Assembly (NCBI GenBank): GCA_937936695.1
Contig: CALHCK010000020.1
Coordinates: 1 to 16,203 of the forward strand
Reading direction: 5' to 3'
DNA length: 16,203 nt
DNA from: an uncultured Polaribacter sp.
GTDB taxonomy: Bacteria; Bacteroidota; Bacteroidia; Flavobacteriales; Flavobacteriaceae
Shown: positions 1-7,163 of the stretch, piece after piece
Layout: each line of letters starts with the position of its first letter
Numbering within the stretch: position 1 is the stretch's first letter
Program-made: the position numbers and the translations under genes
Notes under the pieces: model-generated
The model's input: only the letters and a program-made list of their open reading frames with translations
What the model was told of the DNA's origin: nothing
The model's database searches: none

Positions 1-1735
1 TTAACACAACAATTTTATCTGCTTTCTGAATGGTAGATAATCTATGTGCTATTACTAAAGAAGTTCTGTTTTGCATCATTTTTTCTAGAGCTGTTTGAAC
101 CAATTGCTCAGATTCTGTATCTAGAGCAGAGGTAGCTTCATCTAAAATCATGATGGGAGGATTCTTTAAAACAGCTCTAGCAATAGATAAACGCTGTTTT
201 TGTCCTCCAGAAAGTGTGTTACCACTGTCACCTATATTAGTGTCAAATTTATTCGGTAAATCTTTAATAAATTCATTCGCATTTGCAATTTCAGAAGCTT
301 CAGATATTTCTGCTTCAGTAGCGTTCTGATTTCCTAATTTTATGTTATTAGCAATGGTGTCATTAAATAAAATAGAATCTTGAGAAACGATACCCATTAA
401 GTTTCTTAAGGAATATTTAGAGATGTTTTTAATACTCTCCCCATCAATAAAAATATCTCCTTCATTTACATCATAAAAACGGGTGATAAGATTTGCTAGA
501 GTCGATTTTCCACTACCAGATTGACCAACCAACGCAACAGTTTCACCTTTACTAATTGTTAAATTAAAGTTGTTTAAAACATAATCATCTTTATATTTAA
601 AAGAAATGTTTTTGAATTCAATTTTACTGTCAAAATTCTTTTTTACGAATGCGTTTGGGCTATCAATAATACTGTTTTTAGTATTTAGAATAGCCATTAT
701 TCTTTCGGCAGACGCTTCACCTTTTTGAATGTTATAAAAAGTAGAGGTTATTAATTTTATAGGATTTAAAACGGTATAGAATAATACAATATAACCTAAA
801 AATTTACCTGCTTCTAAAGAGCTGGTTTTGTTTAAAACTTCAGATCCTCCGTACCATAATATTGCTATTATTGTCGCAGATCCTAAGAATTCACTCATAG
901 GAGAAGCTAGTGTTTGTCTATGAAAAACACTAGTTGTTAAATTTTTAAATTTAACTGTAGAGTTGTTAAACTTATTTTCAATTATTTTTTCTGCATTAAA
1001 GCCTTTAATAATTTTTAAACCTGTTAATGTTTCTTCTATAAAAGACAAAAAAGTTCCTGTTTCTGCTTGAGCTTTTGCAGAACTAGCTTTTAGTTTTTTA
1101 CTTATAGATGAAATTATAAAGCCAGAAACAGGTAGTAGTATAAAAACGAATAAGGTAAGTTTTATACTCATAAAAAGCATAATACTTATAGAAATAACAA
1201 CTGTTAAAGGTTCTCTTACTATGGTTTGTACTGCACTTATAATAGAGTTTTCTACCTCTTGTACATCAGAGGTCATTCTAGCAATAATATCTCCTTTTCG
1301 TTTTTCTGAAAAGTAAGAAATTGGCAGTTCTACAATTTTAGCATATAAATTATCTCTTAAATCTTTTACAATACCTGTTCTTAAGAAAGCAATTACATAA
1401 GAAGCTAAATATCTAAAAAGGTTTTTTAAAAAGAATAATGATATTGATAATAAACAAATAAATAAAAGTGTTTTAATTTCTCCATCACTCACTATTTTGT
1501 TAGAGATAAAGTAATTAAAACTTTCTTCGGCATAACTTCCAATATTAGTTATACCGTTATAAGTTGGTTTAGATATTACTCGTTTTTCTTTACCAAATAA
1601 AATATTTAAAACAGGTATAAAAGCTAATACAGAAAGTACATTAAAAATTGCATATAAAATGTTAAATACAATGTTTAAGATAGTAAACTTTCTGTACTTT
1701 TTTTCATACCTTAAAATATCTTTAAAATATCCCAT
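1..1735 (-). CDS. MsbA-like ABC exporter, fused permease and ATPase (C-terminus cut by window edge)
   Basis: Inner-membrane half-transporter that would work as a homodimer, exporting a lipid, lipid-linked glycan or drug. 578 residues are visible. The N-terminal half has hydrophobic segments (first about residues 17-47, then 88-120, about 175-215 and further) typical of the exporter membrane domain. The C-terminal half is a complete-looking ATPase: Walker A GQSGSGKST with K410, signature NTLSGGQKQR, Walker B ending ILDEATSALD with D532 and catalytic E533, and H-loop AHRLST with H564. The last visible residues are DKIVVL, so roughly 25-35 residues are probably missing, judging from the usual length of about 600. 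The ATG overlaps the stop of the upstream mutase gene as TAATG, which fixes the start and suggests translational coupling. The substrate cannot be read from the sequence. MsbA-type lipid flippase and general multidrug exporter are both possible; the glycosyltransferase and sugar mutase upstream favour an envelope role. Confidence 0.93.
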   Translation of the reverse strand, partial: MGYFKDILRYEKKYRKFTILNIVFNILYAIFNVLSVLAFIPVLNILFGKEKRVISKPTYNGITNIGSYAEESFNYFISNKIVSDGEIKTLLFICLLSISLFFLKNLFRYLASYVIAFLRTGIVKDLRDNLYAKIVELPISYFSEKRKGDIIARMTSDVQEVENSIISAVQTIVREPLTVVISISIMLFMSIKLTLFVFILLPVSGFIISSISKKLKASSAKAQAETGTFLSFIEETLTGLKIIKGFNAEKIIENKFNNSTVKFKNLTTSVFHRQTLASPMSEFLGSATIIAILWYGGSEVLNKTSSLEAGKFLGYIVLFYTVLNPIKLITSTFYNIQKGEASAERIMAILNTKNSIIDSPNAFVKKNFDSKIEFKNISFKYKDDYVLNNFNLTISKGETVALVGQSGSGKSTLANLITRFYDVNEGDIFIDGESIKNISKYSLRNLMGIVSQDSILFNDTIANNIKLGNQNATEAEISEASEIANANEFIKDLPNKFDTNIGDSGNTLSGGQKQRLSIARAVLKNPPIMILDEATSALDTESEQLVQTALEKMMQNRTSLVIAHRLSTIQKADKIVVL

Positions 1736-3450
1736 TAATTCAATTCCATCTCTTTAATGATTCTCTGAATTTTAGCATCTAATTCAGCTTCTGTTTTTTC
1801 TGCATTATCAGCATTTTCTAATGCTGTATTTACGCTAAAATAGAACTTTATTTTTGGTTCTGTACCACTTGGTCTAGCAGCAATTCTGGTACCATTAGCT
1901 GTTTGATAGATAAGAACGTTAGACTTTGGTAAATCGATAACGGTTTCTTCTCCAGTAATTAAATTTTTTCTAGTTGATGCTTGGTAATCAGATAATGTTT
2001 CTATTTTTTCACCATCTATTTCTGTTAACGGATTGTTTCTCATATCACTAAGCATTTGCTTAATTTCTGCAGCACCATCCATTCCCTTTTTTGTAATAGA
2101 AATTAAATGTTCTTTGTAAAAACTGTTTTTTGTGTAAATATCTAATAATTCTTTATAAAAAGAACTTCCGTTTTGTTTTGCATAAGCAGCAACTTCACAA
2201 GCTAAAAGAGTGGCTGTAACTGCGTCTTTATCTCTAACAAAATCTCCAACCATGTAACCAAAACTTTCTTCACCACCACCAATAAAATCTAGTTCTGGAA
2301 AATCTCTTACCATTTTAGCAATCCATTTAAAACCAGTTAAACCAACTTTTGTTGCTACGTTATAATTAGCAGCTACGTCGTTTACTAATTCAGTAGAAAC
2401 AATAGTAGAACCTACAAACTGATTTCCGTTAATTTTATCTTCTTCTTTCCATTTTCTTAATAAGAAATCTGTCATAACCACCATGGTTTGATTTCCGTTC
2501 ATTAATTTCATATTTCCTTCTAAGTCTCTAACAGCAACACCCAATCTATCACAATCTGGATCTGTACCAATTACAATGTCAGCACCTAAATCATTCGCTA
2601 ATTTAGTAGCCATTTCTAAAGCTTCTGGTTCTTCTGGGTTTGGAGATTTAACCGTAGGGAAGTCTCCATCTGGTTTTCTTTGTTCTTCTACAATATGAAC
2701 ATCAGTATAACCTGCTTTAGCTAAAGCATCAGGCACAGACATAATAGAAGTACCGTGTAAAGAGGTAAAAACTATTTTAAGATTTTTACGATCTATATTG
2801 TTAGATAGAGAGCCGTTTTTTACAGAAGCATCTATAAAGGCATCATCTACGTTTTTACCGATAACTTCAATTAAACTTTCGTTAGCATTAAAATTAATTT
2901 CGGCAAAGTCTAAAGCATTTACTTTAGCTATAATACCACCGTCATGCGGAGGTACAATTTGTCCTCCATCTGCCCAATATACTTTATAACCATTATACTC
3001 TGGTGGGTTATGAGAAGCAGTTAAAACAATACCAGCATCACAACCTAAATGACGCACTGCAAAAGATAACTCAGGTGTAGGACGTAAGTCTTCAAATAAG
3101 TATACTTTAATATTGTTGGCAGATAATACATCTGCAACTACTTTCGCAAATTTTTTACTATTATGTCTACAATCAAATGCTATAACAACACTTATTTGCT
3201 CTTTTTTTACATTTTCTATTAAGTAATTAGATAAACCTTGTGTTGCTCTACCTAATGTATATTTATTAATTCTATTGGTTCCTGCACCCATTGTACCTCG
3301 CATTCCACCAGTACCAAACTCCATATCTTTATAAAAACGATCCGCTAAATCTTCAGGATTGTTTGTTATTAGATTGTTTATTTCTGCTTTAGTTTCAGTA
3401 TCAAAAGTTGATGTTAGCCAAAGTTTTGCTTTTTCTAAAATTTCTTGCAT
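1735..3450 (-). CDS. Alpha-D-phosphohexomutase (phosphoglucomutase / phosphomannomutase type)
   Basis: Interconverts hexose 1-phosphate and hexose 6-phosphate in the cytoplasm, feeding nucleotide sugars for envelope glycans. All four family loops are present. The phosphoserine loop TASHNPPEYNG has S146. The metal loop GTDPDCDR (295-302) has D297, D299 and D301. The sugar-selecting loop GGEESFGY spans about 392-399. The C-terminal phosphate-binding loop RPSGTEPK covers 526-533. The length of 571 residues fits the long bacterial PgcA-like branch (about 570-580) rather than the AlgC/GlmM branch (about 450). The GEESFG loop suits glucose/mannose 1-phosphate, but phosphopentomutase-like members share these motifs, so the exact substrate is inferred. 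The stop codon overlaps the ATG of the ABC exporter. A TATATTTG box lies just upstream at 3485-3492, so the gene may have its own promoter besides read-through from the glycosyltransferase gene. Confidence 0.95.
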   Translation of the reverse strand: MQEILEKAKLWLTSTFDTETKAEINNLITNNPEDLADRFYKDMEFGTGGMRGTMGAGTNRINKYTLGRATQGLSNYLIENVKKEQISVVIAFDCRHNSKKFAKVVADVLSANNIKVYLFEDLRPTPELSFAVRHLGCDAGIVLTASHNPPEYNGYKVYWADGGQIVPPHDGGIIAKVNALDFAEINFNANESLIEVIGKNVDDAFIDASVKNGSLSNNIDRKNLKIVFTSLHGTSIMSVPDALAKAGYTDVHIVEEQRKPDGDFPTVKSPNPEEPEALEMATKLANDLGADIVIGTDPDCDRLGVAVRDLEGNMKLMNGNQTMVVMTDFLLRKWKEEDKINGNQFVGSTIVSTELVNDVAANYNVATKVGLTGFKWIAKMVRDFPELDFIGGGEESFGYMVGDFVRDKDAVTATLLACEVAAYAKQNGSSFYKELLDIYTKNSFYKEHLISITKKGMDGAAEIKQMLSDMRNNPLTEIDGEKIETLSDYQASTRKNLITGEETVIDLPKSNVLIYQTANGTRIAARPSGTEPKIKFYFSVNTALENADNAEKTEAELDAKIQRIIKEMELN

Positions 3451-3484
3451 TATTTTTAAGTTTAAAAGTTTGATTGATAATCTA

Positions 3485-3492
3485 CAAATATA
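3485..3492 (-). promoter_or_regulatory. Candidate -7 box upstream of the phosphohexomutase gene
   Basis: Reads TATATTTG on the minus strand, a full match to the Bacteroidota -7 consensus TAnnTTTG, about 35 bp before the mutase ATG. It sits in the short gap after the glycosyltransferase stop. I see no TTG at the expected -33 spacing, so only half of the promoter is supported. Confidence 0.45.
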
Positions 3493-3496
3493 CTAT

Positions 3497-4453
3497 TTAG
3501 AAATTGAGTTTTTCTTTAATAGTATAGTGTTTTTCGTTTGTTTTTGTTTTTATGATGAGCTCTCCTATAAATCCTGCTAAAAACAATAAAGTTCCTAAAA
3601 TCATAGAAGTTAAAGCAATATAAAACCAAGGGTTATCTGTAACTAAAATGGTTTTAATGCCTTTAAATACGTGGTATAATTTAGAGGCTCCTATATAAAT
3701 AGCAGAGGTAATACCAAAAAGAAACATAAGAGTACCCCAAAGCCCAAAAAAATGCATGGGTCTTTTACCAAATTTAGATAAGAAAGAAATGGTAATTAAA
3801 TCTAAAAAACCATTAATAAAACGATCTATACCAAATTTTGTTTCTCCGTATTTTCTTGCCTGATGTTTTACTACTTTTTCGCCTATTTTTGTAAAACCTT
3901 CGTTTTTTGCTAACACAGGTATATATCTGTGCATTTCTCCGCTAACTTTTACAGATTTTACTACATCATTTTTATACGCTTTAAGGCCGCAATTAAAATC
4001 GTGGAGTTTTAAACCAGATGTTTTTCGGGCAGCAGCGTTAAATAATTTAGAAGGAATGTTTTTTGTAATTACATTGTCGTATCTCTTTTTTTTCCATCCA
4101 GAAATTAAATCGAAGTTTTCTTTTGTAATTAAATTGTAGAGTTCTGGTATTTCTTCAGGATCATCTTGTAAATCTGCATCCATAGTAATAACAACGGTAC
4201 CTTTAGCTATTGCAAATCCTGCGTCTAGTGCTTGAGATTTACCGTAGTTTCTTTTAAAACGAATTCCTTTTACAGTTTCTTTTTCTGTAGCTAGTTTTTG
4301 TATTACAGACCAAGAATTATCAGTGCTACCATCATCAATAAAAATAATTTCGTATAAATAGCGATTGGATTGCAATACTTTTGCAATCCAATCATATAAT
4401 TCTTGTAAAGATTCGTCTTCGTTAAGAAGTGGTATTACTACCGAAATATCCAT
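3497..4453 (-). CDS. Membrane-anchored family 2 glycosyltransferase (polyprenyl-phosphate sugar transferase type)
   Basis: Transfers a sugar from a nucleotide sugar, probably to a polyprenyl phosphate at the cytoplasmic face of the inner membrane. The GT-A fold starts at once (ISVVIPLLNEDESL, residues 3-16). FIDDGSTDNS (39-48) binds the nucleotide. TMDADLQDDPEEIP (90-103) carries the metal-binding DxD at D92/D94. HDFNCGLKAY (151-160) is a conserved acceptor-side motif of the DPM1/GtrB/ArnC-like group. Two C-terminal membrane helices lie at about 234-256 and 277-301, as in GtrB-like enzymes. The length of 318 residues is normal for the group. It lies between the DUF4199 gene (87 bp upstream) and the phosphohexomutase gene (46 bp downstream), all on one strand, which suggests one transcription unit supplying and using activated sugar. 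The sugar and acceptor cannot be read from the sequence. Confidence 0.92.
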   Translation of the reverse strand: MDISVVIPLLNEDESLQELYDWIAKVLQSNRYLYEIIFIDDGSTDNSWSVIQKLATEKETVKGIRFKRNYGKSQALDAGFAIAKGTVVITMDADLQDDPEEIPELYNLITKENFDLISGWKKKRYDNVITKNIPSKLFNAAARKTSGLKLHDFNCGLKAYKNDVVKSVKVSGEMHRYIPVLAKNEGFTKIGEKVVKHQARKYGETKFGIDRFINGFLDLITISFLSKFGKRPMHFFGLWGTLMFLFGITSAIYIGASKLYHVFKGIKTILVTDNPWFYIALTSMILGTLLFLAGFIGELIIKTKTNEKHYTIKEKLNF

Positions 4454-4540
4454 ATTTTACATTATTGTAAAGTTGTAAGCTGTAAAGTTATAAAAAAATA
4501 ATTCTAAGGAAATTATAAATTTATAAACTTAAATGTTTTA

Positions 4541-5062
4541 TTAATATTGCTCTTCGGTTGTTTTTTTTAAGATAGCAGCCGTAATAGCAGCAACAATAAA
4601 GCCACCAATAGCGTAGCTTATAATACCTAATGAAGACATTATTAAAGGAGATTGAAATTTTTTACCCATTTCATTTGCTGCTTCTATTTGTTTTTCTGAT
4701 AAGCCTTGTTCCAACATCTTTTCGTTCTGAATTGCAGTAACCTTCTCTATAAAGTCAGGTTCTATAACAGTCATAAAAATATAATTGTATATAACAACAA
4801 TTAACCCTGCAATAATAGCAATTCCAACACCAATTTTAACTCCTTGTTGCCAAGTTAGTAATCCGTTATTAGCTTCTTTAAATTGTTTAGTACCAAGTAC
4901 AATTAAGCCAATAAATAACATTATAGATGCAACAGAATTAATCCAATGTGGGTTTAAATAATTACCTGTGGCATACATAACAAGAGATAATATAACACTA
5001 GCAACACCTAATATTACACCATTATTAACTATAAAATTTTTACTGTTTGTTTGATTAGTCAT
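4541..5062 (-). CDS. DUF4199 family inner-membrane protein
   Basis: A 173-residue membrane protein of unknown function. It matches what I know of DUF4199, a family frequent in Bacteroidota. Four hydrophobic segments are visible at about 12-34, 43-58, 74-97 and 142-165. A charged stretch at about 100-138, between helices three and four, includes EKMLEQGLSEKQIEAANEMG and looks helical. The N-terminus is short and polar (MTNQTNSKNF). There is no signal peptide and I see no catalytic motif. It is the first gene of the leftward run that continues into the glycosyltransferase, sugar mutase and ABC exporter genes, with a TATATTTG box 27-34 bp before its ATG. The neighbours hint at an envelope-related role, but that is only inference. 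The family call rests on overall look (length, topology and the LTWQQGVKIG region) rather than on a search. Confidence 0.8.
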   Translation of the reverse strand: MTNQTNSKNFIVNNGVILGVASVILSLVMYATGNYLNPHWINSVASIMLFIGLIVLGTKQFKEANNGLLTWQQGVKIGVGIAIIAGLIVVIYNYIFMTVIEPDFIEKVTAIQNEKMLEQGLSEKQIEAANEMGKKFQSPLIMSSLGIISYAIGGFIVAAITAAILKKTTEEQY

Positions 5063-5088
5063 TTTTACTTAAAAGTTATTTAATTGTA

Positions 5089-5096
5089 CAAATATA
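5089..5096 (-). promoter_or_regulatory. Candidate -7 box for the leftward DUF4199-glycosyltransferase operon
   Basis: Reads TATATTTG on the minus strand, a full match to TAnnTTTG. It predicts a transcription start about 20 bp before the DUF4199 ATG. No TTG is found at 17-23 bp further upstream, so the -33 half is missing or degenerate. Confidence 0.5.
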
Positions 5097-5207
5097 TTGA
5101 TTTCGAGCAGATGTAGGCTTGTTTATTAAGAAACCCAAAAAACAGCGAAACAATTAATTAGTATTCAGTAAGTTAAAAATGTTACGAAAAAAATGACATT
5201 TTTTTAA

Positions 5208-5237
5208 TTGTTTTACAAAAAATAGGTTGTAAATTTG
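5208..5237 (+). promoter_or_regulatory. Promoter of the SRP RNA gene
   Basis: TTG at 5208-5210 and TAAATTTG at 5230-5237 are separated by 19 bp. This matches the Bacteroidota primary sigma factor consensus (-33 TTG, -7 TAnnTTTG). The predicted start falls about 5 bp downstream, at the first G of the SRP RNA terminal stem near 5242, so the promoter and RNA calls support each other. Confidence 0.78.
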
Positions 5238-5241
5238 CCTC

Positions 5242-5338
5242 GGCAAGTTCTACACAACTAGCTCCCTTTGAATCCTCCAGGGCGGGAACGCAGCAAAGGT
5301 ATTAGGTTGTAGCAGTGTGATGTAGGTAGCTTGCCTTT
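5242..5338 (+). ncRNA. ffs: Small signal recognition particle RNA (4.5S type)
   Basis: RNA scaffold of the signal recognition particle. It binds the Ffh protein M-domain and speeds the Ffh-FtsY GTPase cycle during membrane protein targeting. The core is visible: CAGG (5278-5281), stem GCG/CGC closed by a GGAA tetraloop (5285-5288), then AGCA (5292-5295), the same arrangement as E. coli CAGG-UCC-GGAA-GGA-AGCA. Outer helices also pair: CCTTTG (5265-5270) with CAAAGG (5294-5299), ACAAC with GTTGT, CTACA with TGTAG, and terminal GGCAAG (5242-5247) with CTTGCC (5330-5335). The terminal stem is followed by seven Ts (5336-5342), which would terminate transcription. There is no Alu-domain extension, so this is the short bacterial form of about 95 nt. 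The exact 3' end is uncertain by a few bases. Confidence 0.93.
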
Positions 5339-5419
5339 TTTTGTGCCCTAAATTTAGATTTCTTTTACCTTTCATCAGTTTTTTTTTGTTATTTCGCACT
5401 TTATCTAAAACAAGTATTT

Positions 5420-6223
5420 ATGTCTAAAATAGTTTTAATAACAGGTGCATCTTCTGGTATAGGAAAAGCAATTGCAGTTTTTTTACACAACAAAGGGTAT
5501 AAGGTATACGGTACAAGTAGAAATCCTCAGAAAAATAATAACATCCCTTTTAATTTAATACCATTAGATGTGTTAAATGTAGATTCTATAAATAGCGCTG
5601 TAACAACTATTTTAAATAAAGAAGGTCGATTAGATGTTTTGGTAAACAATGCAGGTATGGGTATAACAGGGCCTATTGAAGATACGCCGACAGATGAAAT
5701 GCGAGCTGTTTTTAATACAAATGTTTTTGGAGCTATAGATGTTATGAAAGCGGTTTTACCTCAAATGAGAAAGCAACAATCAGGTGTAATTATAAACGTA
5801 ACTTCTATTGCAGGTTATATGGGGTTGCCTTTTAGAGGTTTATACTCTGCAACAAAAGGTGCTTTAGAGTTAATTACAGAAGCTACTAGTATGGAAGTTA
5901 AAAATTTAGGGATTCATGTGGTTAATGTAGCTCCTGGAGATTTTGCAACCAATATAGCTGCAGGTAGATATCATACACCCGTTTTTGAAAATTCTGGTTA
6001 CAAACAAAAATACCAAGAAAACTTAGATTTAATGGATAGCCATGTAAGTTCTGGTATGGATCCTGTAGAAATGGCTAAAGAAGTTTACAAGATAATAAAT
6101 ACTAAAACACCTAAAATACATTATAAAGTAGGTGGTTTTATGGAAAAGTTTTCTATTGTTTTAAAACGTATTTTACCAGATAGAGCGTATGAAAAATTGT
6201 TAATGAATCATTATAAAATGTAA
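5420..6223 (+). CDS. Short-chain dehydrogenase/reductase (classical SDR)
   Basis: NAD(P)(H)-dependent oxidoreductase with a Rossmann fold, cytoplasmic, substrate unknown. Cofactor motif TGASSGIG is at 8-15 and NNAG at 76-79. The catalytic residues are S129 (in NVTSIAG), Y142 and K146 (YSATK), with N101 in FNTNVFG completing the classical tetrad. PGDFATN (172-178) follows as the usual PG motif. GTSRNP at 31-36, with a basic residue after the second beta strand, hints at NADP(H) preference. The 267 residues fit the classical SDR length plus a short C-terminal tail (MEKFSIVLKRILPDRAYEKL) that may be a substrate lid or membrane-contacting helix. The gene stands alone: ffs ends about 80 bp before it and 166 bp separate it from the transaldolase gene. 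A TATTTCG sequence at 5390-5396 is a poor promoter candidate. Confidence 0.92.
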   Translation: MSKIVLITGASSGIGKAIAVFLHNKGYKVYGTSRNPQKNNNIPFNLIPLDVLNVDSINSAVTTILNKEGRLDVLVNNAGMGITGPIEDTPTDEMRAVFNTNVFGAIDVMKAVLPQMRKQQSGVIINVTSIAGYMGLPFRGLYSATKGALELITEATSMEVKNLGIHVVNVAPGDFATNIAAGRYHTPVFENSGYKQKYQENLDLMDSHVSSGMDPVEMAKEVYKIINTKTPKIHYKVGGFMEKFSIVLKRILPDRAYEKLLMNHYKM

Positions 6224-6294
6224 ACTTAACAATAAGAATTTTTAAAATAAGTTATATTTTTTGCAAACTTAATTTATTATAACTCTTAATATTG

Positions 6295-6302
6295 TAAATT
6301 CG
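6295..6302 (+). promoter_or_regulatory. Candidate -7 box upstream of the transaldolase gene
   Basis: TAAATTCG differs from TAnnTTTG at one base and is followed by C, as in several boxes of this window. It lies about 90 bp before the ATG, implying an AT-rich 5' leader of roughly 80 nt. I find no TTG at the right distance. The remainder of the 166-bp gap (6224-6389) shows nothing else I can support. Confidence 0.33.
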
Positions 6303-6389
6303 CAACTTAATTATAAAAACAAAAAGCTTAATTGTTTAAGATTTTTTTTGAGTCTTAAGTAATTAGTAAAACTATAAATTTATTTACAA

Positions 6390-7043
6390 ATGAAATTTTT
6401 TATTGACACAGCAAACTTAGAGCAAATTAAAGAAGCACAAGATTTAGGTGTTTTAGATGGTGTAACAACAAACCCATCTTTAATGGCAAAAGAAGGTATT
6501 ACTGGGCAAGATAACATTATTAACCACTACAAAACTATTTGTGATTTAGTAGATGGAGATGTTTCTGCAGAAGTAATTTCTACAGATTTTGAAGGTATGG
6601 TTAGAGAAGGAGAAGCTTTAGCAGCTTTAAACCCTCAGATTGTTGTAAAATTACCAATGATAAAAGATGGAGTAAAAGCGTGTAAATATTTTTCTTCTAA
6701 AGGAATTAAAACAAACGTAACTTTAGTTTTTTCTGTAGGTCAAGCTTTATTAGCAGCTAAAGCAGGAGCAACTTATGTATCTCCTTTTTTGGGTCGTTTA
6801 GATGATATTTCTACTGATGGATTAAATTTAATCTCAGAAATAAGAACTGTATATGACAACTTTAACTTTGAAACTCAAATTTTAGCAGCTTCAGTACGTA
6901 ATACAATGCATATTGTTAACTGTGCTAAATTAGGATCTGATGTTATGACAGGACCATTAAGTGCTATCGAAGGGTTGTTAAAGCACCCTTTAACAGATAG
7001 TGGTTTGGCTAAATTTTTAGAAGATTACAAAAAAGGAAACTAA
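6390..7043 (+). CDS. Transaldolase, TalC/FSA-like short form
   Basis: Short transaldolase of the non-oxidative pentose phosphate pathway, moving a dihydroxyacetone unit between sugar phosphates through a Schiff base. The N-terminal signature is FFIDTANLEQIK (3-14) and GVTTNPSLMAKEG (24-36). The Schiff-base lysine is K87 in VVKLPM. TNVTLVFSVGQALLAAKAGA (108-127) and SPFLGRLDDI (131-140) follow. F133 occupies the place that is Tyr131 in E. coli fructose-6-phosphate aldolase, and transaldolases carry Phe there. I therefore favour transaldolase over fructose-6-phosphate aldolase activity, which is an inference from one residue. The length of 217 residues is normal for this branch (about 215-220). 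A perfect-stem terminator starts about 25 bp after the stop, so this is the last gene of its unit. Confidence 0.94.
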   Translation: MKFFIDTANLEQIKEAQDLGVLDGVTTNPSLMAKEGITGQDNIINHYKTICDLVDGDVSAEVISTDFEGMVREGEALAALNPQIVVKLPMIKDGVKACKYFSSKGIKTNVTLVFSVGQALLAAKAGATYVSPFLGRLDDISTDGLNLISEIRTVYDNFNFETQILAASVRNTMHIVNCAKLGSDVMTGPLSAIEGLLKHPLTDSGLAKFLEDYKKGN

Positions 7044-7068
7044 GCCGATAGTTTACATTTATAAAACT

Positions 7069-7111
7069 AAGTCAGAAAGTAAAAATAAGTTTTTTACTTT
7101 CTGACTTTTTT
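7069..7111 (+). terminator. Strong Rho-independent terminator after the transaldolase gene
   Basis: A perfect 15-bp stem (7071-7085 pairing with 7091-7105) with loop TAAGT, preceded by AA and followed by six Ts (7106-7111). The stem is AT-rich except for GTCAG/CTGAC at its base. It separates the transaldolase gene from menD. Confidence 0.9.
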
Positions 7112-7143
7112 GCGTTAAAAAACTAAGCTCCTTTGTAACTTTG
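7110..7143 (+). promoter_or_regulatory. Promoter candidate for menD
   Basis: TAACTTTG (7136-7143) is a full match to TAnnTTTG. TTG at 7110-7112 lies 23 bp upstream, at the upper end of the usual spacing, and overlaps the T-run of the preceding terminator. The predicted start near 7148 leaves a leader of only about 15 nt before the menD ATG at 7164. Confidence 0.6.
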
Positions 7144-7163
7144 CACTTTTGTAATTTATACTA

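Noticed and set aside
2798..2989. Plus-strand open frame of 63 codons inside the phosphohexomutase gene
   Set aside because: Antisense shadow of a strongly motif-supported gene. Its own sequence has no recognisable domain. The other open frames overlapping recognised genes were discarded for the same reason.
5175..5205. Possible hairpin terminator AAAAATGT / ACATTTTT upstream of ffs
   Set aside because: The stem is 8 bp, nearly all A-T, with a 13-nt loop. No plus-strand gene ends before it, and it overlaps the region of the ffs promoter. Chance in AT-rich DNA is more likely.
5390..5396. TATTTCG as promoter of the SDR gene
   Set aside because: It is one base shorter than TAnnTTTG with a C in the TTTG part, and no TTG at a proper distance was found.
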